From Actinomycetes bacterium (GTDB lineage: Bacteria > Actinomycetota > UBA4738), in NCBI GenBank assembly GCA_021784765.1, contig JAJYHN010000168.1, positions 1 through 37,789 on the forward strand: a DNA stretch of 37,789 nucleotides, given 5' to 3'. Below are positions 7,294-14,870 of this stretch, piece after piece. The position numbers were made by a program, and so were the translations under genes. Numbering within the stretch: position 1 is the stretch's first letter; each line of letters starts with the position of its first letter. The notes under the pieces were generated by a model. That model had not been told where the DNA came from, did not search any database, and saw only the letters and a list, made by a program, of their open reading frames with translations.

Positions 7294-8408
7294 GGTTCCT
7301 CGACCGGGAGGGGCTCGGCTCGCTGCTCGCCCGCCTGGTCGCAGAGGGCTACGAGCTGATCGGGCCGACCGTCCGCGACGGCACCATCGTGCTCGACCGG
7401 ATCGAGGCCGTCGATGACCTCCCGGCGGGCGTCGGGGAGGTGGAGGGCCCCGGCACGTACCGCCTCGTCCGTCGGGACGACCGGCGGGTCTTCGGATTCG
7501 CGCACGGGCCCGATGCGGGAAAGCGGTTCCTGTTCCCCTCCAGCGAGGTTCTCGGGACGATCGGGCGGCGAAACGGCCACCTCACCGCACCACCGGCCGA
7601 GGCCGGAGCCGAGGGGCGGCGCGCGTTCGTCGGCCTTCGCCCCTGCGACCTGCACGCCATCGAGGTCCAGGACCGCGTGTTCCGCGGTGGGCCCGAGCCC
7701 GACGCCGCCTACGCCGCTCGCCGGGACGGGGCGTTCGTGATCGGCGTCAACTGCACGGCGCCGGGGGGCACCTGCTTCTGCGACTCGATGGGGACCGGGC
7801 CCGTCTGCACGGTGGGGTTCGACGTCGCCCTGACCGAGCTCGACCACGGCTTCCTGGCGACCGCGGGGACGGCCCGCGGCGGAGACCTCCTCGAGGAGGC
7901 AGGATCGCGCGAGGCGACCCCGGGCGAGGCGGCCGAGGGCCACCGCCTGCTCGCGAACGCCCGGGTCCACATGGGGCGCTCGCTCGACACGTCGGACCTG
8001 CCGGGACTCCTCTACCGGAACCGCCGGCACCCGCGGTGGGCCGACGTCGCCGAGCGCTGCCTCGCATGCGGGAACTGCACGTCCGTCTGCCCCACGTGCT
8101 TCTGCCACGACGTGGTCGACGACGTCGACCTCGCCGGCGAGACGGCGACCCGCGTGCGGGAGTGGGCGAGCTGCTTCTCGGTGGAGTTCTCCCACACGGC
8201 CGGCATGGAGGTTCGAACGAGCCGCGAGGCGCGCTACCGGCAGTGGCTGACCCACAAGTTCGCGTCCTGGATCGACCAGTTCGGCACCTCGGGGTGCGTG
8301 GGCTGCGGGCGGTGCATCACCTGGTGCCCGGTCGGGATCGACGTCACCGAGGAGGTCGCGGCCATCCGCGCCGACGACGGGGCCGTCGCTCTGGAGGTGG
8401 GCGCATGA
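7290..8408 (+). CDS. hydB: Group 3b [NiFe] hydrogenase, Fe-S subunit beta (HydB-like)
   Basis: ATG 7290 overlaps the previous stop; 372 residues starting MRFLDREGLGSLLARLV. The N-terminal two thirds belong to the sulfhydrogenase beta/anaerobic sulfite reductase A family, with a cysteine group NCTAPGGTCFC near residue 155. Two ferredoxin-type clusters follow: CLACGNCTSVCPTCFC (about 257-272) and CVGCGRCITWCPVGID (about 335-350), each able to hold a [4Fe-4S] centre. This subunit carries electrons between the small subunit and the flavin subunit HydG in cytosolic NAD(P)-linked hydrogenases. Order and family match the Pyrococcus hydBGDA type and actinobacterial group 3b operons. The stop overlaps the hydG start. 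Confidence 0.92.
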   Translation: MRFLDREGLGSLLARLVAEGYELIGPTVRDGTIVLDRIEAVDDLPAGVGEVEGPGTYRLVRRDDRRVFGFAHGPDAGKRFLFPSSEVLGTIGRRNGHLTAPPAEAGAEGRRAFVGLRPCDLHAIEVQDRVFRGGPEPDAAYAARRDGAFVIGVNCTAPGGTCFCDSMGTGPVCTVGFDVALTELDHGFLATAGTARGGDLLEEAGSREATPGEAAEGHRLLANARVHMGRSLDTSDLPGLLYRNRRHPRWADVAERCLACGNCTSVCPTCFCHDVVDDVDLAGETATRVREWASCFSVEFSHTAGMEVRTSREARYRQWLTHKFASWIDQFGTSGCVGCGRCITWCPVGIDVTEEVAAIRADDGAVALEVGA

Positions 8409-9280
8409 ACGTCGTCGCGCCCGACCTCCACCGCGAGCGGGCCGAGGCCGTCCCCATGCGGATCGCCGTCGTCCGCCGCATCGTGCAGGAGACGCCCGAC
8501 ACCGCGACCTACTGGATGAACCTGCGGCGGCGGGCCGATCGGCTTGCCTATTCGTTCGCCCCCGGGCAGTTCAACATGGTCTATGTGTTCGGCGCGGGCG
8601 AGGTGCCGATCTCGATCTCCTCCGACCCGGCGCGCCCAACCTGCCTCGCGCACACGGTGCGGGCGACCGGTCGCGTGACGAACCTGTTCCCGTCCCTGTC
8701 CCTGGGCGACGAGATCGGTGTGCGCGGGCCGTTCGGGCGCCCGTGGCCGATGCGCGAGGCGGCCGGAGGGGACCTCGTGATCGTGGCCGGGGGGCTCGGG
8801 TTCGCCCCCGTGCGGCCCGCCCTGTACGCGGCCATGCGGAACCGGGCGCACTACCGCCGGGTGATCATCATGGTCGGGGCGCGCGGCCCGCAGCACATGC
8901 TGTTCGCGCGACGGCTCGGGACCTGGACCCACACGCTGCGGGCGCGCGGCGTGGAGCCCCACCTCACGGTCGACATCGCCGACGACGCCTGGCCGTACGG
9001 CCACGGCGTGGTGACCACGCTCTTCGACCCGGCCCACCTCGATCCCCGCATGACGACGGCGTTCGTCTGCGGCCCGGAGATCATGATGCGCTTCGCCGTC
9101 CACGAACTCCTGGAGCGTGGCATGGGAACGCACCGCATCTACGTCTCGATGGAGCGGAACATGCAGTGCGCCGCGCGGATGTGCGGGCACTGCCAGCTCG
9201 GACCGGCGTTCGTCTGCGCCGACGGACCGGTCTTCCGCTACGACGAGGTCGCCGAGCTGCTCGAGGAGGAGGAGCTGTGA
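8405..9280 (+). CDS. hydG: Group 3b [NiFe] hydrogenase, FAD/NAD(P)-binding subunit gamma (HydG-like)
   Basis: Starts at ATG 8405 inside ATGA with the hydB stop; 291 residues, MNVVAPDLHRERAEAVPM. A ferredoxin-reductase-type FAD domain (SFAPGQFNMVYVFG and PISISSDP, about 47-70) is followed by the NAD(P) domain (VIVAGGLGFAPVRPAL, then FVCGPEIMM near 221-229). The C-terminal cysteines in MQCAARMCGHCQLGPAFVC bind a [2Fe-2S] centre. It exchanges electrons between NAD(P)H and HydB. Related dihydroorotate dehydrogenase K subunits share this layout, but the operon settles the assignment. GTGA overlap links it to hydD. Confidence 0.92.
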   Translation: MNVVAPDLHRERAEAVPMRIAVVRRIVQETPDTATYWMNLRRRADRLAYSFAPGQFNMVYVFGAGEVPISISSDPARPTCLAHTVRATGRVTNLFPSLSLGDEIGVRGPFGRPWPMREAAGGDLVIVAGGLGFAPVRPALYAAMRNRAHYRRVIIMVGARGPQHMLFARRLGTWTHTLRARGVEPHLTVDIADDAWPYGHGVVTTLFDPAHLDPRMTTAFVCGPEIMMRFAVHELLERGMGTHRIYVSMERNMQCAARMCGHCQLGPAFVCADGPVFRYDEVAELLEEEEL

Positions 9281-10125
9281 GTGCCGTCCAGGCCGACGCG
9301 CGCGCGGACGGGCGTGAGGCCGGAGCGCCGGCGCGGCCGCGGGTCGCGGTCTTCAAGCTCTCGTCCTGCGACGGCTGCCAGCTGCAGCTCCTCGACGCCG
9401 AGGAGGCGCTGCTCGAGCTCGCGGGGGCCGTCGACATCGTCCTCTTTCGCGAGGCGCGGGGCCGGAGCGAGCCGGGCCCCTACGACCTCGCGATCGTCGA
9501 GGGCTCGATCTCGACCCCCCGGCAGCTCGAGGAGATCAAGGAGATCCGGGCGAGCGCCCGGTTCCTGATCGCCGTCGGGGCATGCGCGCTGTCCGGTGGC
9601 ATCCAGGCGCTCCGCAACGCCGTCGAGTACGGCGACACGGTCGCCCGGGTCTACCCGACCCCCGCGTACGTGCGGGCCCTCGCGACCTCGACGCCGGTAT
9701 CCGACCACGTGCGGGTCGACCTCGAGCTTCCCGGGTGTCCCGTCGACCGCGGCCAGCTGCTCGGAGCCCTCGCCGCCCTGCTCGGCGGCCACCTTCCCCG
9801 CCGCTCGACCGCGCCCGTGTGCGCCGAGTGCAAGCGGCGGGGCTACGTGTGCGTGGTCGTGGCGAGGGGCGAGCCGTGCCTCGGCCCGGTCACGAACACC
9901 GGCTGCGGGGCCATCTGCCCCGGGATGGGGCGAGGCTGCTACGGCTGCTTCGGCCCGTCGCAGCCCCCGAACGTCGCCGCGCTGGTCCGCCGCTTCGAGG
10001 AGCTTGGGGACGCGCCCGAGCGGGCGCGCGACCGGTTCCGGCTGATCACGAGCTCCGCGCCGGCGTTCCGCGACGGGCTCGCCGCCTCCGCCGGCGAGCC
10101 CGGACGGACGGAGGTGACACCGTGA
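9277..10125 (+). CDS. hydD: Group 3b [NiFe] hydrogenase small subunit (HydD-like)
   Basis: The start is GTG 9277, overlapping the hydG stop (GTGA); 282 residues. The proximal-cluster motif SSCDGCQLQLLD (about 29-40), GACALSGG and PGCPVDRG match NADH-ubiquinone oxidoreductase 20 kDa/hydrogenase small subunits. The C-terminal cysteine-rich part (CAECKRRGYVC, then CLGPVTNTGCGAICPGMGRGCYGCFG) supplies ligands for the medial and distal clusters. There is no twin-arginine signal, as expected for a cytosolic group 3 enzyme. The first 20 residues are a variable Ala/Arg-rich extension. It forms the catalytic dimer with HydA, whose GTG start overlaps its stop. Confidence 0.93.
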   Translation: MSAVQADARADGREAGAPARPRVAVFKLSSCDGCQLQLLDAEEALLELAGAVDIVLFREARGRSEPGPYDLAIVEGSISTPRQLEEIKEIRASARFLIAVGACALSGGIQALRNAVEYGDTVARVYPTPAYVRALATSTPVSDHVRVDLELPGCPVDRGQLLGALAALLGGHLPRRSTAPVCAECKRRGYVCVVVARGEPCLGPVTNTGCGAICPGMGRGCYGCFGPSQPPNVAALVRRFEELGDAPERARDRFRLITSSAPAFRDGLAASAGEPGRTEVTP

Positions 10126-11447
10126 CCCACACGGTCGCCCGCACGCCGAACCGGGTGGTCGAGATCCCCTCGATCGCGCGCGTCGAGGGCGAGGGCGCGT
10201 TGCACCTGAAGCTCTCGGGCTCGCGAATCCTCGACCTGCGTCTGGAGATCTACGAGCCGCCGCGGTTCTTCGAGTCCTTCCTGGTCGGGCGTCGCTACGA
10301 CGAGGTGCCCGACATCGTCCCGCGAATCTGCGGGATCTGTCCGGTCGCCTACCAGATGAGCGCCGTCCACGGCATCGAGCGGCTGTTCGAGACCGACGTG
10401 CCGGCGGGGACCCGAGAGCTCCGCCGCCTGCTGTACTGCGGCGAGTGGATCGAGAGCCACATGCTCCACGTCCACCTGCTGGCCGCGCCCGACTACCTCG
10501 GCTGCGAGAGCGCGATCACGATGGCCGCCACCGAGCGGGAAGCGCTCGAGCGCGGGCTCGCGATCAAGCGTCTCGGGAACGACCTCATGGCGGCGATCGG
10601 CGGGCGCGAGATCCACCCGGTCTCGCCACGGGTCGGCGGCTTCTCGAAGGCCCCCGCGACTCGCGAGCTCCGGTCGTTCCTGCCTCGGCTCGAGGAGGCG
10701 CTCTCCCGGACGGAGGAGGTCGCCGCGTGGGTGGCCGGGTTCGATCCGCCGGCCTTCGCGCGTCCGGCCGAGCTGGTCGGGCTGTGGCATCCGGACGAGT
10801 ACCCGATGAACGAGGGCGCGGTGCGCTCGACGCAGGGGCGCGAGTTCCCGGCCGAGCGGTTCGAGGACGTGGTCGAGGAGCTGCACGTCCCGCACTCGAA
10901 CGCACTGCACGCGCGGTTCCGGGACGGGGGAACGTTCGGCGGCGGGTCCTACGTCGTCGGTCCGCTCGCCCGCGTGAACCTGAACGCCGACACGCTGACG
11001 CCGGTCGCGCGCGCTCTCGCCACGAGGCTCGGCCTCACGGTCCCGCAGGCCGACCCCTTCTGGTCGACGGCGGCCCGCGTCGTCGAGACGGCGCTCGCGG
11101 TCGAGGAGGCGATCCGCCTGATCCGCGACTACGAGCAGCCAGCCCCGCCCGCGGCCGACGTGCGACCGCGGGCCGGACGGGCGACGTGGGTCACCGAGGC
11201 GCCCCGCGGCATCCTGTACCACCGCTACGACCTCGACGACGAGGGGATCGTCCGCGAGGCGCGGATCGTGCCGCCCACCTCCCAGAACCTGCGCCACATG
11301 GAGGACGACCTCCGGGCGTTCCTCCCAAGCGCCCTCGACCGCGACGACGACGAGCTCGGACGGCTTGCGGAGATGATCGTGCGGACCTACGACCCCTGCA
11401 TCTCGTGCGCGACCCACTTCCTCACCCTGGAGGTGCAGCGAACGTGA
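10122..11447 (+). CDS. hydA: Group 3b [NiFe] hydrogenase large (catalytic) subunit (HydA-like)
   Basis: GTG 10122, with GGAGG 8 nt upstream and a GTGA overlap with hydD; 441 residues. All four Ni-Fe ligands are visible: Cys70 and Cys73 in RICGICPVAYQMSAVH and Cys426 and Cys429 in DPCISCATH. The sequence continues nine residues past His432 (FLTLEVQRT), the C-terminal peptide normally removed by a maturation protease, whose gene follows. The L1 form with PVAYQMSAVH is typical of group 3b bidirectional NADP-linked enzymes (sulfhydrogenases). Such enzymes oxidise H2 or, under hypoxia, dispose of reductant as H2; archaeal relatives also reduce sulfur or polysulfide. In Mycobacterium smegmatis the group 3b enzyme is DosR-controlled. 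Confidence 0.95.
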   Translation: MTHTVARTPNRVVEIPSIARVEGEGALHLKLSGSRILDLRLEIYEPPRFFESFLVGRRYDEVPDIVPRICGICPVAYQMSAVHGIERLFETDVPAGTRELRRLLYCGEWIESHMLHVHLLAAPDYLGCESAITMAATEREALERGLAIKRLGNDLMAAIGGREIHPVSPRVGGFSKAPATRELRSFLPRLEEALSRTEEVAAWVAGFDPPAFARPAELVGLWHPDEYPMNEGAVRSTQGREFPAERFEDVVEELHVPHSNALHARFRDGGTFGGGSYVVGPLARVNLNADTLTPVARALATRLGLTVPQADPFWSTAARVVETALAVEEAIRLIRDYEQPAPPAADVRPRAGRATWVTEAPRGILYHRYDLDDEGIVREARIVPPTSQNLRHMEDDLRAFLPSALDRDDDELGRLAEMIVRTYDPCISCATHFLTLEVQRT

Positions 11448-11472
11448 GCGGGGCGCCGGCGCGGAGGGGGGG

Positions 11473-11964
11473 ATGGCGATGAGGCGGGTGCGCGTGATCG
11501 GGTGCGGGAGTCCCGACGGCGCCGACGACGCCGCCGGGCTGCTCGCCGCCCGAGCGGCCGCGAGGCGGCTGGCCGGCGTCCCCGGCATGGAGGTCGTGGA
11601 GGCCGGCCCCGCGATTCGCGTGCTCGACCTCCTGGCCGGCGTCGACGCGGTGGTCGCCGTCGACGCGGTCCGGACGCGCGGAGGCGCCCGCCCTCCGGGC
11701 CGGCTGGTGCGCGTCGACGGGGACGCGGATGTGCTCGGCCGCGCCCTCCCCGGCACGGCCTCGTCTCACGGCGTCGGCCTCGCCGACGTCGTCCGGCTCG
11801 GCGCGGCGCTGGGGTTCGCGCCGCAGGTGGTGTTCGTGGGCGTGGAGGCGGGCCGTGTCGGCGCCGGCGCCGGCCTGTCCGCCGAGGTTCGCCGGGCGCT
11901 CCCGGCCCTGGTCTCGATGGTCGAGGCAGAGGCCCTGAGCCTGTCCGAGGAGGTCCGCAGGTGA
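11473..11964 (+). CDS. Hydrogenase maturation protease (HyaD/HycI family)
   Basis: ATG 11473, 25 nt after hydA with GGAGG 5 nt upstream (a second ATG two codons later is possible); 163 residues. It has the family pattern: GCGSPDGADDAAGLLAA (residues 10-26; the usual start is GxGNxLxxDD, here with SPDGADD), an acidic metal-ligand region at VAVDAVRT and SSHGVGLADVV (about 97-107) with the conserved His. These proteases test nickel loading and clip the large-subunit tail, here probably the nine residues after HydA His432. Its last codon overlaps the hypF GTG. Confidence 0.88.
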   Translation: MAMRRVRVIGCGSPDGADDAAGLLAARAAARRLAGVPGMEVVEAGPAIRVLDLLAGVDAVVAVDAVRTRGGARPPGRLVRVDGDADVLGRALPGTASSHGVGLADVVRLGAALGFAPQVVFVGVEAGRVGAGAGLSAEVRRALPALVSMVEAEALSLSEEVRR

Positions 11965-14276
11965 CCGGAGCGACCAGCAGGGAGCGGGCCGCCGCCCGGG
12001 GACGCGAGGCCGCCGCGCGCCCCAGGGCCGCCCGCCGCATGGAGGTCCACGGCGTCGTGCAGGGGGTCGGCTTCCGACCGTTCGTGTGGCGCCTGGCCCA
12101 GCGATTCGGGATCGACGGCTGGGTGCGCAACCGCAGCGGAGTCGTCGAGATCCTGGCGGAGGGTCTGCCCGATTCCCTGGCGGCCTTCTGCTCGGCCCTC
12201 GCGGAGGAGGCGCCACCGCTCGCCCACATCGAGGACGTCCACTGCGAGGAGATCGCGGTCGCGGGGCTCGCGGGCTTCGAGGTCGACACCAGCCTCGATG
12301 GGCCCGCCGGCGGCCGGCTGGTCTCCCCCGACATCGCCACGTGTCCCGTCTGTCTGCGAGAGCTGTTCGACGAGCGCGACCGCCGCTACCGCCATCCGTT
12401 CATCAACTGCATGGACTGCGGGCCGCGGTTCACGATCATCGAATCGCTGCCCTACGACCGCGAGCGCACCAGCATGCGGACCTTCCCGATGTGCGACGAG
12501 TGCGCACGCGAGTACGCCAACCCGGGCAACCGTCGGTTCCACGCGGAGCCGGTGGCGTGTCCGACGTGCGGCCCAGCCCTGACCCTGCTCGACCGCCGGG
12601 GCCGACACGTCCACGGGGACCCGATCGAGCGAGCGGCCGCGCGCCTGCGCGCCGGGGGCATCGTCGCGGTGAAGGGTCTCGGCGGGTTCCAGCTCGCGTG
12701 CGACGCCACCAACGAGTCCGCCGTCGCGGAGCTGCGCCGGCGGAAGCACCGGCCGGACAAACCGTTCGCCGTGATGGCGCCGGACCTCGCCGCCGCGCAG
12801 GCGGTGGCCGACCTCACCCCCAGCGAGGCGGCCGTGCTGTCGTCCTGGCAGGCACCGATCGTGATCGTCCGCGACCGCGGGACCCTCGCGCCCTCGGTCG
12901 CGCCCGGGCATCGCCACCAGGGCCTGATGCTGCCCTCCACGCCGCTGCACCACCTGCTGCTGCAGCAGGTCGGCGGCCCGCTGGTCATGACCAGCGGGAA
13001 CGCGGCCGAGGAGCCGATCTGCATCGACAACGACGTTGCCCGCGATCGGCTCGCCGGGATCGCCGACCTCTTCCTGCTGCACGACCGGGACATCGTGGCG
13101 CGCTACGGTGACTCGGTCGTTCGCGTGTGGCGGGGGGAGCCGGTGTTCGTGCGCCGTGCGCGGGGGGTCGCCCCATCCTCGATCGACCTGCCGGCGCGTG
13201 TGACCCCGACGCTCGGCGCGGGCGCGCTCCTCCAGGGCGCCTTCTGCCTGGCCGCCGGCGAGCGCGCGTTCCTCTCCCAGTGCCTCGGGGACCTCGACAC
13301 CGAGGAGTCGATGGGCGCGTACCACGAGGCCCTGAACCGGTACCGGACCGTGTTCGGCATCGCGCCGGAGCTCGTGGCGCACGACCTGCACCCCGACTTC
13401 CCGACGACGCGGTTCGCGGAGACGACCGGCCTGCCGACGATCGGCGTGCAGCACCACCACGCCCACGTCGCCGCCGTCATGGCCGAGCACAACCTGGAGG
13501 GACACGTCATCGGGGTCGCCTTCGACGGCTTCGGGCTCGGCGAGGACGGCACCGTGTGGGGCGGGGAGTTCTTCATCGCCGACTGGGCGAGCGCGCACCG
13601 CGCAGGGCATCTGCGACGGATCCGCCAGCCCGGCGGGGACACCGCCGTGCGCGATCCCGTCCGAATGGCGCTCGCGCACGCGGCCGACGCGGGGGTCCTC
13701 GACGCGGCCCGGCGGCTCCTCGGGAACGCGGTCGACGACGAGAAGGCCGGCGTGGTCCTCGGACAGGTCGCGACCGGGCTCGGCTCGCCGGAGACCACCT
13801 CGGCCGGACGCCTGTTCGACGCCGTGGCCGCGCTGACGGGAGTGTGGCGAGGGCTGACGAGCTACGAGGCGCAGCCGGCGATCCTCCTCGAGCAGGCGGC
13901 CGACCCCTCGGCGACCTCCGAGTACTCCTTCGACCTCGACATCGAGGAGGACCGGCTGGTCATCGACACCCGCCCGATCGTCGTGGCGGTGGTGAGGGAC
14001 CTCGTTCGCGGGCGCGCCCCCGCGGTCGTCGCGGGAAGATTCCACCGAACGATGGCCGCGGCAGTCCTCGAGGTGGTGCGCGTGCTCCGGGGCCAGACGG
14101 GATTGGAGCGGGTCTGCCTGGGCGGGGGGGTGTTCAACAACGACCTGCTGGTGTCCGACCTCGTGGCCCGCATCGAGGCCGTCGGGATGGAGGTGTACCT
14201 GCCACGCCGGGCGCCGGCCGGCGACGGAGGGATCGGCCTCGGCCAGGTTCTGGTGGCACACGCGCGGACGTCCTGA
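11961..14276 (+). CDS. hypF: Carbamoyltransferase HypF
   Basis: GTG 11961 overlaps the protease stop (GTGA), with GAGGAGG upstream; 771 residues. Domains in order: acylphosphatase-like (VHGVVQGVGFRPFVWRLA, about 30-115), zinc-finger pair (CPVCLRELFDERDRRYRHPFINC with CMDCG, and CDECAREY with CPTCG), YrdC-like (VAVKGLGGFQLACDA, about 230-400) and a C-terminal Kae1-like domain (HHHAHVAAVMAEH, about 494-506). HypF makes the carbamoyl group that becomes the CN ligands of the Ni-Fe site. It also links to the carbamoyl-phosphate pool, relevant because carbamate kinase lies 2 kb downstream. hypA-E are not in the window. An internal ATG before EVHGVVQG is an alternative start. Confidence 0.93.
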   Translation: MTGATSRERAAARGREAAARPRAARRMEVHGVVQGVGFRPFVWRLAQRFGIDGWVRNRSGVVEILAEGLPDSLAAFCSALAEEAPPLAHIEDVHCEEIAVAGLAGFEVDTSLDGPAGGRLVSPDIATCPVCLRELFDERDRRYRHPFINCMDCGPRFTIIESLPYDRERTSMRTFPMCDECAREYANPGNRRFHAEPVACPTCGPALTLLDRRGRHVHGDPIERAAARLRAGGIVAVKGLGGFQLACDATNESAVAELRRRKHRPDKPFAVMAPDLAAAQAVADLTPSEAAVLSSWQAPIVIVRDRGTLAPSVAPGHRHQGLMLPSTPLHHLLLQQVGGPLVMTSGNAAEEPICIDNDVARDRLAGIADLFLLHDRDIVARYGDSVVRVWRGEPVFVRRARGVAPSSIDLPARVTPTLGAGALLQGAFCLAAGERAFLSQCLGDLDTEESMGAYHEALNRYRTVFGIAPELVAHDLHPDFPTTRFAETTGLPTIGVQHHHAHVAAVMAEHNLEGHVIGVAFDGFGLGEDGTVWGGEFFIADWASAHRAGHLRRIRQPGGDTAVRDPVRMALAHAADAGVLDAARRLLGNAVDDEKAGVVLGQVATGLGSPETTSAGRLFDAVAALTGVWRGLTSYEAQPAILLEQAADPSATSEYSFDLDIEEDRLVIDTRPIVVAVVRDLVRGRAPAVVAGRFHRTMAAAVLEVVRVLRGQTGLERVCLGGGVFNNDLLVSDLVARIEAVGMEVYLPRRAPAGDGGIGLGQVLVAHARTS

Positions 14277-14316
14277 CCGGCGGGGTCGCGCCGCGCAGGA
14301 AAAGGAGGTGGTCGCC

Positions 14317-14820
14317 GTGACCGCCGTGGAGGAGTACCTGCAGATGCGTGGGGTCGAGTTCGAGGTGATCCCGCACGAACGGACGCTCTCGACCGTCGAG
14401 GAGGCGCGTGCGCTGGGGGTGGCCGTCGACGAGGCGCTGAAGACCCTCGTCATGGACACGTCGGCCGGCCACGTGCTGGTGGTCATCCCGGGCTCGCGCA
14501 GGGTGGACCTGCACAAGGTGCGGGATGCGCTCGGCGACCACCACGCCCGCCTCGCCAGCGAGGAGGAGCTCGGCGCCGACTTCGTCGGCTACGAGCTTGG
14601 CGCGATGCCGCCGCTCGGCTCGCTGGTCGGAGCCCGGACGTTCGTGGACCCCGAGGTGCTGACCCACGAGACCGTGGTGTTCGCTGCCGGCTCCCAGACC
14701 CGATCGCTGAAAGCCCGGACGGCGGACCTGTTCCGGGACGAGCAGATCACGGTCGCGCCGGTGGCCTCGCACCCGGGGGAGGAGACCGCGCCAGACCCGC
14801 TGGTCGACCGCTTCACCTAG
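14317..14820 (+). CDS. YbaK/EbsC-like aminoacyl-tRNA deacylase
   Basis: The track ORF starts at a GTG inside the ribosome site; GTG 14317 is preferred because AAGGAGG ends 8 nt before it. The protein is 167 residues, VTAVEEYLQMRGVEFEVIPHERTLSTVEEARALG. The YbaK/ProX core is visible: EALKTLVMDTSAGHVLVVIPGSRRVDLHKV, whose lysine (LKTLV) corresponds to the one that positions mischarged tRNA substrates, and later VGYELGAMPPLG, the glycine-rich loop of the family. These proteins hydrolyse misacylated tRNA. It follows hypF by 40 nt and may be cotranscribed; there is no clear functional tie to the hydrogenase. Confidence 0.8.
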   Translation: MTAVEEYLQMRGVEFEVIPHERTLSTVEEARALGVAVDEALKTLVMDTSAGHVLVVIPGSRRVDLHKVRDALGDHHARLASEEELGADFVGYELGAMPPLGSLVGARTFVDPEVLTHETVVFAAGSQTRSLKARTADLFRDEQITVAPVASHPGEETAPDPLVDRFT

Positions 14821-14855
14821 CCAGCCGCGGCGCACCGAGCTCGGCGTCGTTCCTG

Positions 14856-14870
14856 TAGGCTCGCCGGTCG
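14856..14870 (+). promoter_or_regulatory. Probable -10 element close to the pncB start
   Basis: TAGGCT (14856-14861) lies 9 nt upstream of ATG 14871, suggesting a near-leaderless transcript. The position 33 nt upstream (14819-14832) does not resemble a DevR box, so this promoter serves as an internal negative control. Confidence 0.35.

Noticed and set aside
11766-14516. A 916-codon minus-strand ORF opposite hypF
   Set aside because: Antisense shadow; HypF motifs are complete on the plus strand.
14819-14832. Possible DevR box ahead of pncB
   Set aside because: The sequence AGCCAGCCGCGGCG has no resemblance at the position 33 nt from the TAGGCT hexamer.
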